A stretch of 64,000 bases of DNA from Paenibacillus mendelii. GTDB lineage: Bacteria; Bacillota; Bacilli; Paenibacillales; Paenibacillaceae. Made by a program: the position numbers and the translations under genes. The notes under the pieces were generated by a model. The model worked only from the letters and a program-made list of their open reading frames with translations, had not been told where the DNA came from and searched no databases. Numbering within the stretch: the stretch's first letter is position 1; each line of letters starts with the position of its first letter. The DNA lies in NCBI RefSeq assembly GCF_024498075.1, contig NZ_JANHOF010000001.1:1116001-1180000 (forward strand), given 5' to 3'. Positions 7,652 to 16,541 of this stretch are shown here, piece by piece.

Positions 7652-9244
7652 ATGTTCAAAGTATTGGTCTCAGACCCGATCAGCGATCTAGGTATCCAAC
7701 AGCTAGTTGAAGCAGCAGACGTTACCGTTGACAAGAAGCCAGGTCTCAGTGAGGACGAGCTCATCGCCATTATCGGCGAATATGACGCCCTCCTCGTGCG
7801 CAGTCAAACACGCGTGACGGCTAGAATCATGGATGCCGGCAAACAGCTTAAAGTCGTCGGACGCGCAGGCGTCGGCGTAGATAATATCGATTTGGAAGCT
7901 GCTACTCAACGCGGGATTATTGTCATCAATGCGCCAGACGGCAACACGATCACGACCTGTGAGCATACCTTCGCCATGATGATGGCCCTCGCTCGTCATA
8001 TTCCGCAAGCATACCAGAAAACCATTAGCGGACAATGGGACCGCAAATCATTTGTCGGCGTTGAGCTGCGCAACAAGATCCTTGGCGTTCTCGGCACAGG
8101 CCGCATCGGCAGCGAGGTCGCCAAACGCGCGAAGGCGTTCGGGATGGAAGTATGGGGCTATGACCCATTCCTAACCGAGGAACGTGCAGAGAAAAGCGGT
8201 ATCCGCTTCTCTACCATTGACGAAATCGTACGCAATGCAGATTTCATGACCGTTCATACACCGCTGAATCCAGAGACCCGCCATATGATTTCGAGCCCGC
8301 AATTTGAAGTGATGAAGAAGGGCATGCGCATCGTCAACTGTGCCCGTGGCGGACTTATAGATGAGCAAGCGCTCGTGGAAGCGATCGATCAAGGCATCGT
8401 CGCAGGAGCGGCGTTCGACGTATTCGAGGTCGAGCCTCCTGCAGCGGATCATCCGTTCTTTACCCATCCGAAAATCATCGTTACTCCACACCTTGGAGCT
8501 TCGACGATCGAAGCGCAAGAGAATGTAGCGATCGATGTATCGGAGCAGGTATTGAATATTCTTCGCGATCAGCCGTTCTCGAACGCGATGAATATGCCGC
8601 CTATTCCGCCTAACGTATTGAACAAGCTGCAGCCTTACTTCCGCCTCGGCGAGAAGCTCGGCAGCTTCGCCGCTCAGCTCACCGAAGCCGCCGTTGAAGA
8701 GATTACCGTTAGCTATTCCGGCGAACTGGCTGAAGTCGATACCAAACCGCTTACCCGTTATATTGTTCGAGGCGTCTTGGCCCACCATCTGGGTCTGGAC
8801 CAAGTGAATATCGTGAACTCGATGCACTTGGCCAAGGAACGCAGTGTTAACATCGTCAGTCAAACGACTAACGCATCGAAAGACTTTACGAACCTCGTGA
8901 CGGTTACGCTGCGGACGAAGAAAGAGGAACGCCAGGTTGCGGGCACGCTTCTGACAGGCTACGGCCCAAGAATCGTTCAAATCGATAAATTCCCTGTCGA
9001 TGTTACGCCGGAAGGCAACATCATTCTGGTCTCGCATAACGATAAGCCGGGTATTATCGGACGCGTTGGTACACTGCTGGGCAATAACGACGTCAACATC
9101 GCTACGATGCAGGTCGGACGTCAGCTTGTTGGCGGAGCAGCCATTATGGTGCTAACCGTAGATAAAGTCGTACCGAAGGAAACACTCTCCGAAATCGTGA
9201 AAGTCGCGCATCTGAATAGCGCCAAAGAGATCATACTTCTCTAA
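7652..9244 (+). CDS. serA: D-3-phosphoglycerate dehydrogenase
   Basis: First enzyme of serine synthesis, oxidising 3-phosphoglycerate to 3-phosphohydroxypyruvate with NAD. The 530-residue form has the substrate and nucleotide domains (GVLGTGRIGSEVA dinucleotide motif, catalytic block PHLGAST), an intervening ASB domain and a C-terminal ACT domain (DKPGIIGRVGTLLG) that normally binds serine for feedback control. TAGGAGG is 9-10 bases before the ATG at 7652; the longer reading from 7574 runs through the structured leader. It is monocistronic, with its own terminator. Confidence 0.95.
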   Translation: MFKVLVSDPISDLGIQQLVEAADVTVDKKPGLSEDELIAIIGEYDALLVRSQTRVTARIMDAGKQLKVVGRAGVGVDNIDLEAATQRGIIVINAPDGNTITTCEHTFAMMMALARHIPQAYQKTISGQWDRKSFVGVELRNKILGVLGTGRIGSEVAKRAKAFGMEVWGYDPFLTEERAEKSGIRFSTIDEIVRNADFMTVHTPLNPETRHMISSPQFEVMKKGMRIVNCARGGLIDEQALVEAIDQGIVAGAAFDVFEVEPPAADHPFFTHPKIIVTPHLGASTIEAQENVAIDVSEQVLNILRDQPFSNAMNMPPIPPNVLNKLQPYFRLGEKLGSFAAQLTEAAVEEITVSYSGELAEVDTKPLTRYIVRGVLAHHLGLDQVNIVNSMHLAKERSVNIVSQTTNASKDFTNLVTVTLRTKKEERQVAGTLLTGYGPRIVQIDKFPVDVTPEGNIILVSHNDKPGIIGRVGTLLGNNDVNIATMQVGRQLVGGAAIMVLTVDKVVPKETLSEIVKVAHLNSAKEIILL

Positions 9245-9251
9245 AACTGAG

Positions 9252-9283
9252 CACCGTCCGATATCATTCGGACGGTGTTTTTT
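9252..9283 (+). terminator. Terminator of serA
   Basis: A perfect 10-bp stem, CACCGTCCGA with TCGGACGGTG around a TATCAT loop, is followed by TTTTTT. Confidence 0.92.
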
Positions 9284-9338
9284 ATTGTTGTGGCGCAAAT
9301 TGTTTCACGAACAACAAGATTTGTCGGCTTCCTTCAAC

Positions 9339-9370
9339 AAAAAAAGCGCTCCACGGAGGGAACGCTTCTC
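9339..9370 (-). terminator. Probable terminator of the res genes
   Basis: AGCGTTCCCT and a GGAGCGCT strand pair imperfectly around CCGT and are followed by seven T residues on the minus strand, directly after the resE stop. Confidence 0.65.
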
Positions 9371-9375
9371 ATGAT

Positions 9376-10809
9376 CTATTGTGCTTCGACAGGAAGCAGC
9401 ATGGTGAATGTCGTACCTTTGCCGATAGTGCTCGTTACATCGATCCGCCCATGATGCGCCTCAATGATGTTCTTGACGATGGCAAGTCCTAGTCCTGTAC
9501 CGCCCGATGTAGCACCGCGCGTGCGAGCCTTATCAGCCTTGTAGAACCGCTCGAAGATATAAGGAAGATCCTCCTGCGGTATCCCCTGGCCTTCGTCCTG
9601 AATTTTAAGCGCAACAAAAGGTTTGTCATCTACTTGCCCATACTGGGCAGCTATCTCAATTTCAGCTCCGCTCTGGGTGTGACGAAGTGCGTTATCAAGC
9701 AGATTCGTCAGCACCTGTTCCAGACGGTCTTCGTCGCCGGCTTGGATATGAAGGTCTGCTTCCGGCAGCGTGCAGAGCAAGGTGATGCCCCGCTCCTTCG
9801 CGTAAACCAGAAATTTACGATGCACACGCTTGACTAACGCTGCCAAGTCGACCCGATCCAGCCTCATCTCGATATGACCGGCTTCCATACGAGCCAAATC
9901 AAGCAAATCCTTCACAAGCCGCCCCATCCGAAGCGATTCATCATGGATAACCTGTACGAGCTCTTGACGTTCCTCCGGCGAAGCCGCAATATCATCGAGC
10001 AGCGCTTCACTGTACCCTTGCAGCATCGAGAGCGGTGTTCGAATCTCATGCGAGACGTTCGCGACAAAGTCACGCCGCAGCTTCTCCAGCTTCGATTCCT
10101 CTGTCACATTACGCATCACCGCAACCGCTCCCCGAACGGTATCATCCGACTTGAGAGGTGCCATAACGACCGACCATACACCGCTCTGCACATGTATTTT
10201 GTCCGTCATATCGCGCCCATGCTGCAGAATCGTACGGTACAGCTCTAACAGCGGGTCGGGAACCTGATTGCTGTCACGTGACGCCTGACCTGGGTCATCT
10301 TCTTTCCATTCCAGCTCGTTCCAACGCTTAATGAGCTGCTGTCCGGGCGGATTGGCCAAGATCACCTTTCCGGCCGCATCGAAAGTGATGACCGCATCTG
10401 CCATACTCCGCAATACGCTCGCTAGATGATCCTTCTCATGATTCAGATCCTTGATGAGTGTGTCGAGCTCCGACGCCATATGGTTGAAGGTATTGGCCAA
10501 ATCACCGATTTCATCCGTTGACCGAATCGGTACGCGAGTCCTGTACTCTCCTTTGGCGATGAGGTCGGCTGCCGTTTTCATCTGAATAAGCGGCTGCGTA
10601 ATTTTGGTAGACAGGAAGAACGCAAAGAATGTAGATAGCAAGAATCCAATGATCCCCGTATAGATAAACAACACTTTCACTTCATGTGAATTCTTCGTGA
10701 ATGCAACATCGATGTACTGCAGCAGAAACATTCCCAGAATGATGAGCACGACCGCTACGAGCATAATAATCGTAATCCATAGCTTACCGACTACACTGCG
10801 CCACAACAT
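9376..10809 (-). CDS. resE: Sensor histidine kinase ResE
   Basis: Membrane kinase of the redox-responsive ResDE pair. Order: TM1 (about 11-31), a very short outer loop (32-45), TM2 (46-68), HAMP (about 66-120), a PAS domain (about 125-235), dimerisation domain with phospho-acceptor His254 in NVSHEIRTPL, and a catalytic domain with NLLDNALRHT, DEGQGI and GTGLGLAI. It has 477 residues; B. subtilis ResE is longer because of a large extracytoplasmic domain that is missing here. The ATG lies 3 bases after the resD stop, so the two are coupled. Its place behind resABC supports the name. Confidence 0.88.
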   Translation of the reverse strand: MLWRSVVGKLWITIIMLVAVVLIILGMFLLQYIDVAFTKNSHEVKVLFIYTGIIGFLLSTFFAFFLSTKITQPLIQMKTAADLIAKGEYRTRVPIRSTDEIGDLANTFNHMASELDTLIKDLNHEKDHLASVLRSMADAVITFDAAGKVILANPPGQQLIKRWNELEWKEDDPGQASRDSNQVPDPLLELYRTILQHGRDMTDKIHVQSGVWSVVMAPLKSDDTVRGAVAVMRNVTEESKLEKLRRDFVANVSHEIRTPLSMLQGYSEALLDDIAASPEERQELVQVIHDESLRMGRLVKDLLDLARMEAGHIEMRLDRVDLAALVKRVHRKFLVYAKERGITLLCTLPEADLHIQAGDEDRLEQVLTNLLDNALRHTQSGAEIEIAAQYGQVDDKPFVALKIQDEGQGIPQEDLPYIFERFYKADKARTRGATSGGTGLGLAIVKNIIEAHHGRIDVTSTIGKGTTFTMLLPVEAQ

Positions 10810-10812
10810 ACG

Positions 10813-11529
10813 CTATTTCTGCACTTCGAGCTTATACCCGACGCCCCATACAGTCGTAATCATGGTAGCCGCTTCCGGCGATACCTTGTTCAGCTTCTCG
10901 CGAAGCCGTTTCACATGTGTGTCAACCGTTCGCAAATCGCCGAAAAACTCATAGTTCCATACATCCTTGAGCAGTTCCTCGCGGGAGAACACTTTGTCTG
11001 GCGATATCGCGAGATAATGAAGCAGCTCATACTCCTTAGGCGTTAAGCTGACCTCTTGCCCTCCAGCCATGACCCTGTGTGCATCATGCTCGATGATGAG
11101 ATGCGGAAATACGATATTATTGCTCGTTAATGCTTCTTTGGTTAGAAATGCCGTTGCAGAAGAGCGGCGCAGGATTGCCTTCACGCGATAGATGACTTCA
11201 CGCGGGCTGAATGGCTTCACGACGTAATCGTCGGCGCCAACCTCGAATCCTTGCACGCGGTTCATCTCTTCGCCTTTCGCCGTCAGCATAATGACCGGTG
11301 TCGCCTTCACCTGCCTAAGCCGTGAGCACACCTCGATGCCGTCAATGCCCGGAAGCATGACATCTAGCAGAATCAGATCGAAATCGCTGCCAGTGGCGAG
11401 CCTCAACGCGGACTCCCCGTCCTCGGCTTCCTCGATCATATAGCCCTCTTTTTCCAAGTACATTTTGAGCAACCTGCGAATCCGTTCTTCATCGTCTACG
11501 ATAAGTATGCGGTGTAACTGTTCGGTCAT
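10813..11529 (-). CDS. resD: Response regulator ResD
   Basis: OmpR/PhoB-type regulator of 238 residues. The receiver domain has the acidic pair VDDEE and phospho-acceptor Asp56 in LILLDVMLPG, and the conserved Lys in VVKPFSPRE. The C-terminal winged helix contains SLTPKEYELLHYL and the DNA-recognition stretch RTVDTHVKRLREKL. In Bacillus, ResD activates respiratory and cytochrome biogenesis genes on oxygen limitation. The start at 11529 follows GAGAGGAG; the extra 30 codons of the longer reading overlap resC and are not family-like. Confidence 0.92.
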   Translation of the reverse strand: MTEQLHRILIVDDEERIRRLLKMYLEKEGYMIEEAEDGESALRLATGSDFDLILLDVMLPGIDGIEVCSRLRQVKATPVIMLTAKGEEMNRVQGFEVGADDYVVKPFSPREVIYRVKAILRRSSATAFLTKEALTSNNIVFPHLIIEHDAHRVMAGGQEVSLTPKEYELLHYLAISPDKVFSREELLKDVWNYEFFGDLRTVDTHVKRLREKLNKVSPEAATMITTVWGVGYKLEVQK

Positions 11530-11569
11530 GCGAGCCTGCTCCTCTCTCAAACGAATCTTGGGTTTTGTT

Positions 11570-12829
11570 TTATACGCCTGCGTAAGAATGCAGACCGACG
11601 AGCACAAGGTTAACCCCAATTAACGTGAACATGACGACGACGAAGCCGACAACTGCAATCCATGCCGATTTTCTGCCGTGCCAGCCGCGCGACAAACGCA
11701 AGTGCAAATATGCGGTGTAATACAGCCATGTAATAAGCGCCCAGACTTCCTTTGGATCCCATCCCCAGAAGCGTGACCAGGCAATGTACGCCCAAATCAT
11801 GGCGAATATCAACGCGCCGAGTGTAAAGATCGGGTAACCGATCGCAATCGCGCGGTAGCTGATTTCATCCAGATCATCCGGATCGACGCCATCCATAACT
11901 GAGTGGACGGCAGCTCCAATCCGTCTGCGAAGCACGAGACGAATCAATCCGTATAAGATCGTACCGTTAATAATCGACCAGACGATGGTATTCAGCTTGC
12001 GTGCCGCATCGACGCCTTTCATCCATGACGGTGTTTCAAACAACGGCTCTTTCACGCCCAAGAATGTATCCATGGACTGAACCTGGCTATTGTACGGCTT
12101 GAATATCGGAGGCATAGAATAACTGACTTCATCCGTCTTCGTTGATTCTACCCCTTGGCTCGAGATGGAGACCGTCTCTTGAATAAAATGCGCTTCATAG
12201 CCCATGCCGCGGAATGAGAACACGGAACCAATGAAAGCAATAATGATGACGACGACATACAGGGTAAACTCGACCCAACGCTGCTGCAGCCGCATTGATT
12301 TTTCTTGGGAGTTGAAATCGACAACCCGCAGCAGATACATAAGGCCCGCCGCGAATCCGACTGCGAAGAATGCTTCTCCGAGCGCGGCCGTCGTGACGTG
12401 AATCTTCAGCCAAATCGACTGCAGTGGCGGAATAAGCGGCTGTACTTCCTGAGGGAATACAGCGGCGAACGCGACAATGATGACCACGAGCGGCAAGGTG
12501 AAGAAACCCAGCATCGGCTTACGGTAGATGGCATAAACAACGATAAAGGCAAGCATGACCATCATCGCCAGGAAGGTCATAAATTCATACATGTTGCTGG
12601 TTGGGATATGTCCCCCGCCAGCCCATCTTGTGAAGAAGAAAGTCAGATGCGCGGCAAAGCCCAGCAGGGACGTTATGAAGGCAATCCGTCCCCATCTTCG
12701 CAAATGATCTTCAGAGTTGCGGTTGCTGAACTTGCGTCCGATGATCGCAACACCGTAGAATAAGAATCCAAAGCAATATAGAAAGAATGCGACGATAAAC
12801 GCGTCGCTGCTGAAATCAACCAAACTCAC
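11570..12829 (-). CDS. resC: Cytochrome c biogenesis protein ResC (CcsA type)
   Basis: Polytopic membrane protein of System II cytochrome c maturation that, with ResB, handles haem export and ligation to apocytochrome c. The tryptophan-rich haem-binding signature FWGWDPKEVWALITW is near residues 355-370. About eight membrane segments are predicted by eye. Length is 419 residues. The start overlaps the resB stop (ATGA), indicating coupling, and resD follows 40 bases downstream. Confidence 0.92.
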   Translation of the reverse strand: MSLVDFSSDAFIVAFFLYCFGFLFYGVAIIGRKFSNRNSEDHLRRWGRIAFITSLLGFAAHLTFFFTRWAGGGHIPTSNMYEFMTFLAMMVMLAFIVVYAIYRKPMLGFFTLPLVVIIVAFAAVFPQEVQPLIPPLQSIWLKIHVTTAALGEAFFAVGFAAGLMYLLRVVDFNSQEKSMRLQQRWVEFTLYVVVIIIAFIGSVFSFRGMGYEAHFIQETVSISSQGVESTKTDEVSYSMPPIFKPYNSQVQSMDTFLGVKEPLFETPSWMKGVDAARKLNTIVWSIINGTILYGLIRLVLRRRIGAAVHSVMDGVDPDDLDEISYRAIAIGYPIFTLGALIFAMIWAYIAWSRFWGWDPKEVWALITWLYYTAYLHLRLSRGWHGRKSAWIAVVGFVVVMFTLIGVNLVLVGLHSYAGV

Positions 12830-14490
12830 GATTTGTTCCCTCCGTTATCGAGCGACTTCGGCTCTACGTCGATGCCTGTTTTGTGCAGCACAGCTGCCAC
12901 CTCGGCACGCATGCCGTAATTGTTTTTATTCGTATGTGCGCCCAGCGAAACGCGGCCATTGTCCACCCGAAGCCAAATTCTGCGATGCTGCCAATAGGAT
13001 CCAAGCAGCAGGCCGAACATGGAAATACCCGCTCCAACCCAGATATACGGCATTGCTTTATCGACACGAACATTCAACGTACTGACGACGGCCGCGAATG
13101 TAACGTCTTCCATCTTCGGCACTTTAATTTCGAATCGCTTTCCGATATCGCCGTTAATGGCATCCTGGCTGAACCGGACCTTGTCATTCTGTTTCGGGAA
13201 ATACATATACGGCACGCCACCTTCAGGCAGGTCCGGTCCCTTCAACAGAAAGATAAACGCTGGCGCGTTCGGCTCCCTCGACTGAGTCCCCGGTTCCCCA
13301 GCGGAGTCAATAACAAAATCCATATATTTGGTTTTCAATTCCAGCGTGTATGGACCGAGCTTATAGTTGAGCTCTGGATCCCGCATGGTCAGATCGAAGG
13401 GTCCGTAGGTTTGACCGGTTTCCTTGTCAATCAGAACCGGCTTAACCGCCTTCAGCTTCGGCGTATCGTCGTATCCGAATTGATAGACCTTCAGACCCTG
13501 GTATGAAAGCGGATGATTGACCAGAATATCATGCTGCTTAACTTCCTCCAGCTTGGGTTCAAGCAATGGATCATCGCAATTCTCGCTGCATGTATATAGT
13601 ACCGCCTTCGTCTCATATAGCTTCGCCCGGTTAGTTCCCTTCAATTCCTCAGGCAGCTCTTCGTCCTTGTAATAGTCTACCGTGAACTTCTCGTTCTTGA
13701 TGAAATAGTTCGTTTTCGGAATTTGGACGATCTCCCCTTCCGGGACGGATACGTAATTATCCATAGACCAGCTTGGTATCGTACGCAGAAGCACAGCAAG
13801 TAAGAATACGATCAGACCGATATGGTTGATATAAGGTCCCCAACGGCTGAAACGGGCCTTCTCCGCCAGCAGCGCTGTCCCGTCCCGGTGAACGCGGTAA
13901 CGCTTGCGCTTCAGCTGTTCCTCCATCTGGCCGATCCATGCTTCCGGGTCATTCTTCAGTTCGGCGGAATAAACCGTTTTTTGGCGGTTGATGAACTGCA
14001 GATGCTTGCGGATCTGCTGCTTGCTCAGCGCCCGGTACAGCGGCAGCACCCGGTCAAGGCTGCAGATGACAAGCGAGGTGCCGATCATCACCAGAAGTCC
14101 GATAAACCACCATGACTCATAGGTGTTGGATAGACCGAGCTTATAATACCACTTGCCGATCCATCCATACTTTTCTTCATAGTAGGTCGCAGGATCGAAG
14201 GAGACGAATGCATTCTCCTGCGTGAAGATCGTGCCGACAATAGCTGCGAGAAGCGTAATGATAATAATGCGGACCGCAATCTTGACCGAGGAGAAAAAGT
14301 TCCATACCCGGTCGATTATCGTGGGGTTGCTCTTCTGCGATCGCCTTGCGACGCCGTCATACCTCATCTCAAGAGGCATATCGGAGGCCGCCTCGCTGGC
14401 TTCAAGAGGCTTCCCGCAGCTCTCGCAAAGTACGGTTCCAACCGGGTTCTGGTGGCCGCACTCGCATTTCGTATTTTCAAATGACAACAA
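12826..14490 (-). CDS. resB: Cytochrome c biogenesis protein ResB with N-terminal zinc ribbon
   Basis: Partner of ResC in System II cytochrome c assembly, 554 residues. The first 30 residues form a small zinc-ribbon-like element with Cys9, Cys11, Cys22 and Cys25 (CECGHQNP and LCESCGKP). Membrane helices follow near residues 70-90 and 130-150, another near 215-235, a large extracytoplasmic domain, and a last helix at about 490-510. Two outer-domain cysteines (TCSENCDD) are also present. The downstream end overlaps resC. The cytosolic ribbon is unusual for ResB and its role is unknown. Confidence 0.9.
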   Translation of the reverse strand: MLSFENTKCECGHQNPVGTVLCESCGKPLEASEAASDMPLEMRYDGVARRSQKSNPTIIDRVWNFFSSVKIAVRIIIITLLAAIVGTIFTQENAFVSFDPATYYEEKYGWIGKWYYKLGLSNTYESWWFIGLLVMIGTSLVICSLDRVLPLYRALSKQQIRKHLQFINRQKTVYSAELKNDPEAWIGQMEEQLKRKRYRVHRDGTALLAEKARFSRWGPYINHIGLIVFLLAVLLRTIPSWSMDNYVSVPEGEIVQIPKTNYFIKNEKFTVDYYKDEELPEELKGTNRAKLYETKAVLYTCSENCDDPLLEPKLEEVKQHDILVNHPLSYQGLKVYQFGYDDTPKLKAVKPVLIDKETGQTYGPFDLTMRDPELNYKLGPYTLELKTKYMDFVIDSAGEPGTQSREPNAPAFIFLLKGPDLPEGGVPYMYFPKQNDKVRFSQDAINGDIGKRFEIKVPKMEDVTFAAVVSTLNVRVDKAMPYIWVGAGISMFGLLLGSYWQHRRIWLRVDNGRVSLGAHTNKNNYGMRAEVAAVLHKTGIDVEPKSLDNGGNKS

Positions 14491-14509
14491 AGGAATAGAC
14501 CTCCCTGAC

Positions 14510-15043
14510 TTAGGACTGAAGCAGTTTCATGACGCGCTCATCAATGTCCTTCTCCGTCATCCCGCCAACGTATATGTCCATAATCGTTCCGTCAGGCTTG
14601 ATGAAAAAGGTCGTCGGATAGGATCTCACCCCGTACAGCGTCTCGATCTTGTTGCGTTTGTCGCGCAAAATATCGTAGGTTAGGCCATACTTCCGCACGA
14701 AGTTAGAGACGGTCAAATCGTCCTCGCTCAGATTAATGCCGATAATTTCAAATGGCTTACCCTGACCCTGCCATTTCTCATATTGCCGCTGAAATTCCGG
14801 TGTTTCAACGACGCAAGGCGGGCAAAAGGTACCCCAAAAATTGATAACAAGCGCCTTTCCTTCATAGTCGGCCAGCCGATGGGGTTGTCCGTCCGAACTG
14901 AGCAGCGCGAAGTCTGGCGGAGCCTCGCCCCTCTTCGGGAGCCCGTCGTCGCTCACAAAAAGTGCCTTACCGATCGCGTAACCGCCGAGCAGCAAGACGC
15001 CGAGCAAAATGACGATTTGTATCTTTCTGCGGTTCTTTCCCAT
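14510..15043 (-). CDS. resA: Thiol-disulfide oxidoreductase ResA
   Basis: Membrane-tethered thioredoxin-fold protein that reduces the haem-binding cysteines of apocytochrome c. A single N-terminal anchor (about 8-29) precedes the active site FCPPCVVE with Cys74 and Cys77. The cis-proline loop YPTTFF and DGTI block are present. Length is 177 residues. ATG at 15043 is preferred because GGCGGTGA is 10 bases upstream; another ATG at 15067 would place that site inside the gene. It starts the resABCDE cluster. Confidence 0.92.
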   Translation of the reverse strand: MGKNRRKIQIVILLGVLLLGGYAIGKALFVSDDGLPKRGEAPPDFALLSSDGQPHRLADYEGKALVINFWGTFCPPCVVETPEFQRQYEKWQGQGKPFEIIGINLSEDDLTVSNFVRKYGLTYDILRDKRNKIETLYGVRSYPTTFFIKPDGTIMDIYVGGMTEKDIDERVMKLLQS

Positions 15044-15089
15044 CTGTCTTATGTCACCGCCCAACATCTTTTATGAACTCACAATTGTC

Positions 15090-15124
15090 ATTATAACGAA
15101 AATCGAACGGCAATTAGATTGCCG
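15090..15124 (-). promoter_or_regulatory. Promoter region of resA with inverted repeat
   Basis: A perfect TATAAT is on the minus strand at 15090-15095; its -35 is weak. A perfect 7-bp inverted repeat, CGGCAAT-N3-ATTGCCG (15108-15124), overlaps the -35 side. It could be an operator or the end hairpin of rluB. Confidence 0.4.
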
Positions 15125-15131
15125 CCGATCG

Positions 15132-15872
15132 TTATTTTTGAATTTTATGTGTCTTAAGAGCCATATCACGCAGCTCCTGGACTTCTTTTTCCGTTAAGTG
15201 ACGATATGTACCGCGAGCCAGATTCAGCAGGAAAAGTTCGCCGAATTTGATCCGTTTCAACCGGGTCACCGGATGCGATATCGCATCGAACATACGGCGC
15301 ACCTGTCTGTTCCTTCCTTCATAGATCGTGATCATAATCGTCGCTTGCTTCTTATCGGTGTCGACGTCGTGATACTCCACCTCTGCCGGAGCGGTCATGC
15401 CGTCCTCCAGCATAATGCCCTTCTGAAGCTTCTCGAGCGACGTCCCGTGCGGAACTCCTTTTACGGTAGCCATATAGGTCTTGGGGACGTGATGACTCGG
15501 GTGTGTCAGCAGGTTGGCAAAATCGCCGTCATTCGTTAGCAGCAGCAGACCTTCCGTATCGTAATCCAAGCGGCCGACCGGATAGACCCGCTCCTTGATG
15601 CCGGGAAGATAGTCCGACACGATCTTGCGTCCTTGCGGATCGCTGGCGCTCGTGATGACCCCTTTAGGTTTGTTCAGCATTAAGTACAGCTTCTTTTCAT
15701 TTCTTATTGTTCTTCCGTTGACCGTAATGACATCAACCGCCGGATCAGCCTTAACACCTAGCGTAGTCACCGGCTCACCGTTCACTTGGACTTGTCCGGC
15801 CAGTATGAGCTCTTCGCACTTGCGGCGCGAAGCAACCCCGGCTTGAGCCAATATTTTTTGTAATCGTTCCAA
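15132..15872 (-). CDS. rluB: rRNA pseudouridine synthase RluB
   Basis: Pseudouridine synthase of the RsuA/RluB family, modifying 23S rRNA. An S4 RNA-binding domain (ERLQKILAQAGVASRRKCEEL) comes first, then the catalytic domain with GRLDYDTEGLL carrying the catalytic Asp, followed by EGRNRQVRRMF. I chose TTG at 15872 because GAGGTGA lies 5 bases before it; in-frame ATG codons upstream (15893, 15896, 15929) lack ribosome sites. The gene lies next to resA, as in B. subtilis. Confidence 0.9.
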   Translation of the reverse strand: MERLQKILAQAGVASRRKCEELILAGQVQVNGEPVTTLGVKADPAVDVITVNGRTIRNEKKLYLMLNKPKGVITSASDPQGRKIVSDYLPGIKERVYPVGRLDYDTEGLLLLTNDGDFANLLTHPSHHVPKTYMATVKGVPHGTSLEKLQKGIMLEDGMTAPAEVEYHDVDTDKKQATIMITIYEGRNRQVRRMFDAISHPVTRLKRIKFGELFLLNLARGTYRHLTEKEVQELRDMALKTHKIQK

Positions 15873-15924
15873 TGATTTCACCTCACTCTTCATCATACCC
15901 CAAAATCGACAAATAAGGAAACTT

Positions 15925-15988
15925 GTCAAAAAATAAGTCTACCGGCGCAGCAGCATCCTCCACAATCGATGCTGAAACCGATAGACTT
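15925..15988 (-). terminator. Terminator of the dacB-spmA-spmB unit
   Basis: AAGTCTATCGG pairs with CCGGTAGACTT, with an inner GCATC/GATGC stem, followed by ATTTTTTG on the minus strand. It lies between the spmB stop and rluB. Confidence 0.8.
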
Positions 15989-16007
15989 GGCGTAAGAACG
16001 TATGAGT

Positions 16008-16541
16008 TCATCCAAATACGAAGAGACAAATGACAATAGCAGCTACAAATCCGACCAGGTCGGAGAATAGACCGACCTTCAAGGCGTAACGGCTGCGGCG
16101 GATACCGACGGCTCCGAAGTATACGGTCAGGACGTATAGTGTGGTGTCTGTACTCCCCTGTATCGTGGAAGCAATTCGTCCGATCATGGAATCCGGCCCG
16201 TAATTCTTGATCAGCTCCGTCGTGAAAGCAAGTGAACCCGCACCGGTTAACGGGCGCAGCATGCCTAACGGCAGCACTTCACTGGGCACGCCGAAATAAT
16301 CGAACAACGGGCGGATGAGTGACGAGAGCATGTCCATCGCACCCGATGCGCGAAACATGCTGATCGCCACCATCATCCCGACTAAGTGCGGAATGATATT
16401 AATGGCGGTATCGAAGCCATCCTTAGCCCCTTCCAGAAACGTCTCATAGACAGGCACCTTTCGAAATGCCGCATAAAGGGGAATAAAGACGATCATAATC
16501 GGTATGGTCCATGCGGATATTAGTGTAATCCATTCATACAA
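16008..16541 (-). CDS. spmB: Spore maturation protein SpmB
   Basis: Multi-pass membrane protein needed, with SpmA, for normal dehydration of the spore core. The family sequence is seen from WITLISAWTIPIMIVFIPL onward, with conserved GMLRPLTGAGS and STDTTLYVLTVYFGAVG. The TTG at 16541 is favoured: it follows AGGGTGAGG and overlaps the spmA stop by 8 bases. A longer reading begins with ATG at 16577 inside spmA. Length from TTG is 177 residues, close to B. subtilis SpmB. Confidence 0.9.
   Translation of the reverse strand: MYEWITLISAWTIPIMIVFIPLYAAFRKVPVYETFLEGAKDGFDTAINIIPHLVGMMVAISMFRASGAMDMLSSLIRPLFDYFGVPSEVLPLGMLRPLTGAGSLAFTTELIKNYGPDSMIGRIASTIQGSTDTTLYVLTVYFGAVGIRRSRYALKVGLFSDLVGFVAAIVICLFVFG

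Noticed and set aside
8171-9037. 288-residue minus-strand open frame
   Set aside because: Antisense shadow within serA.
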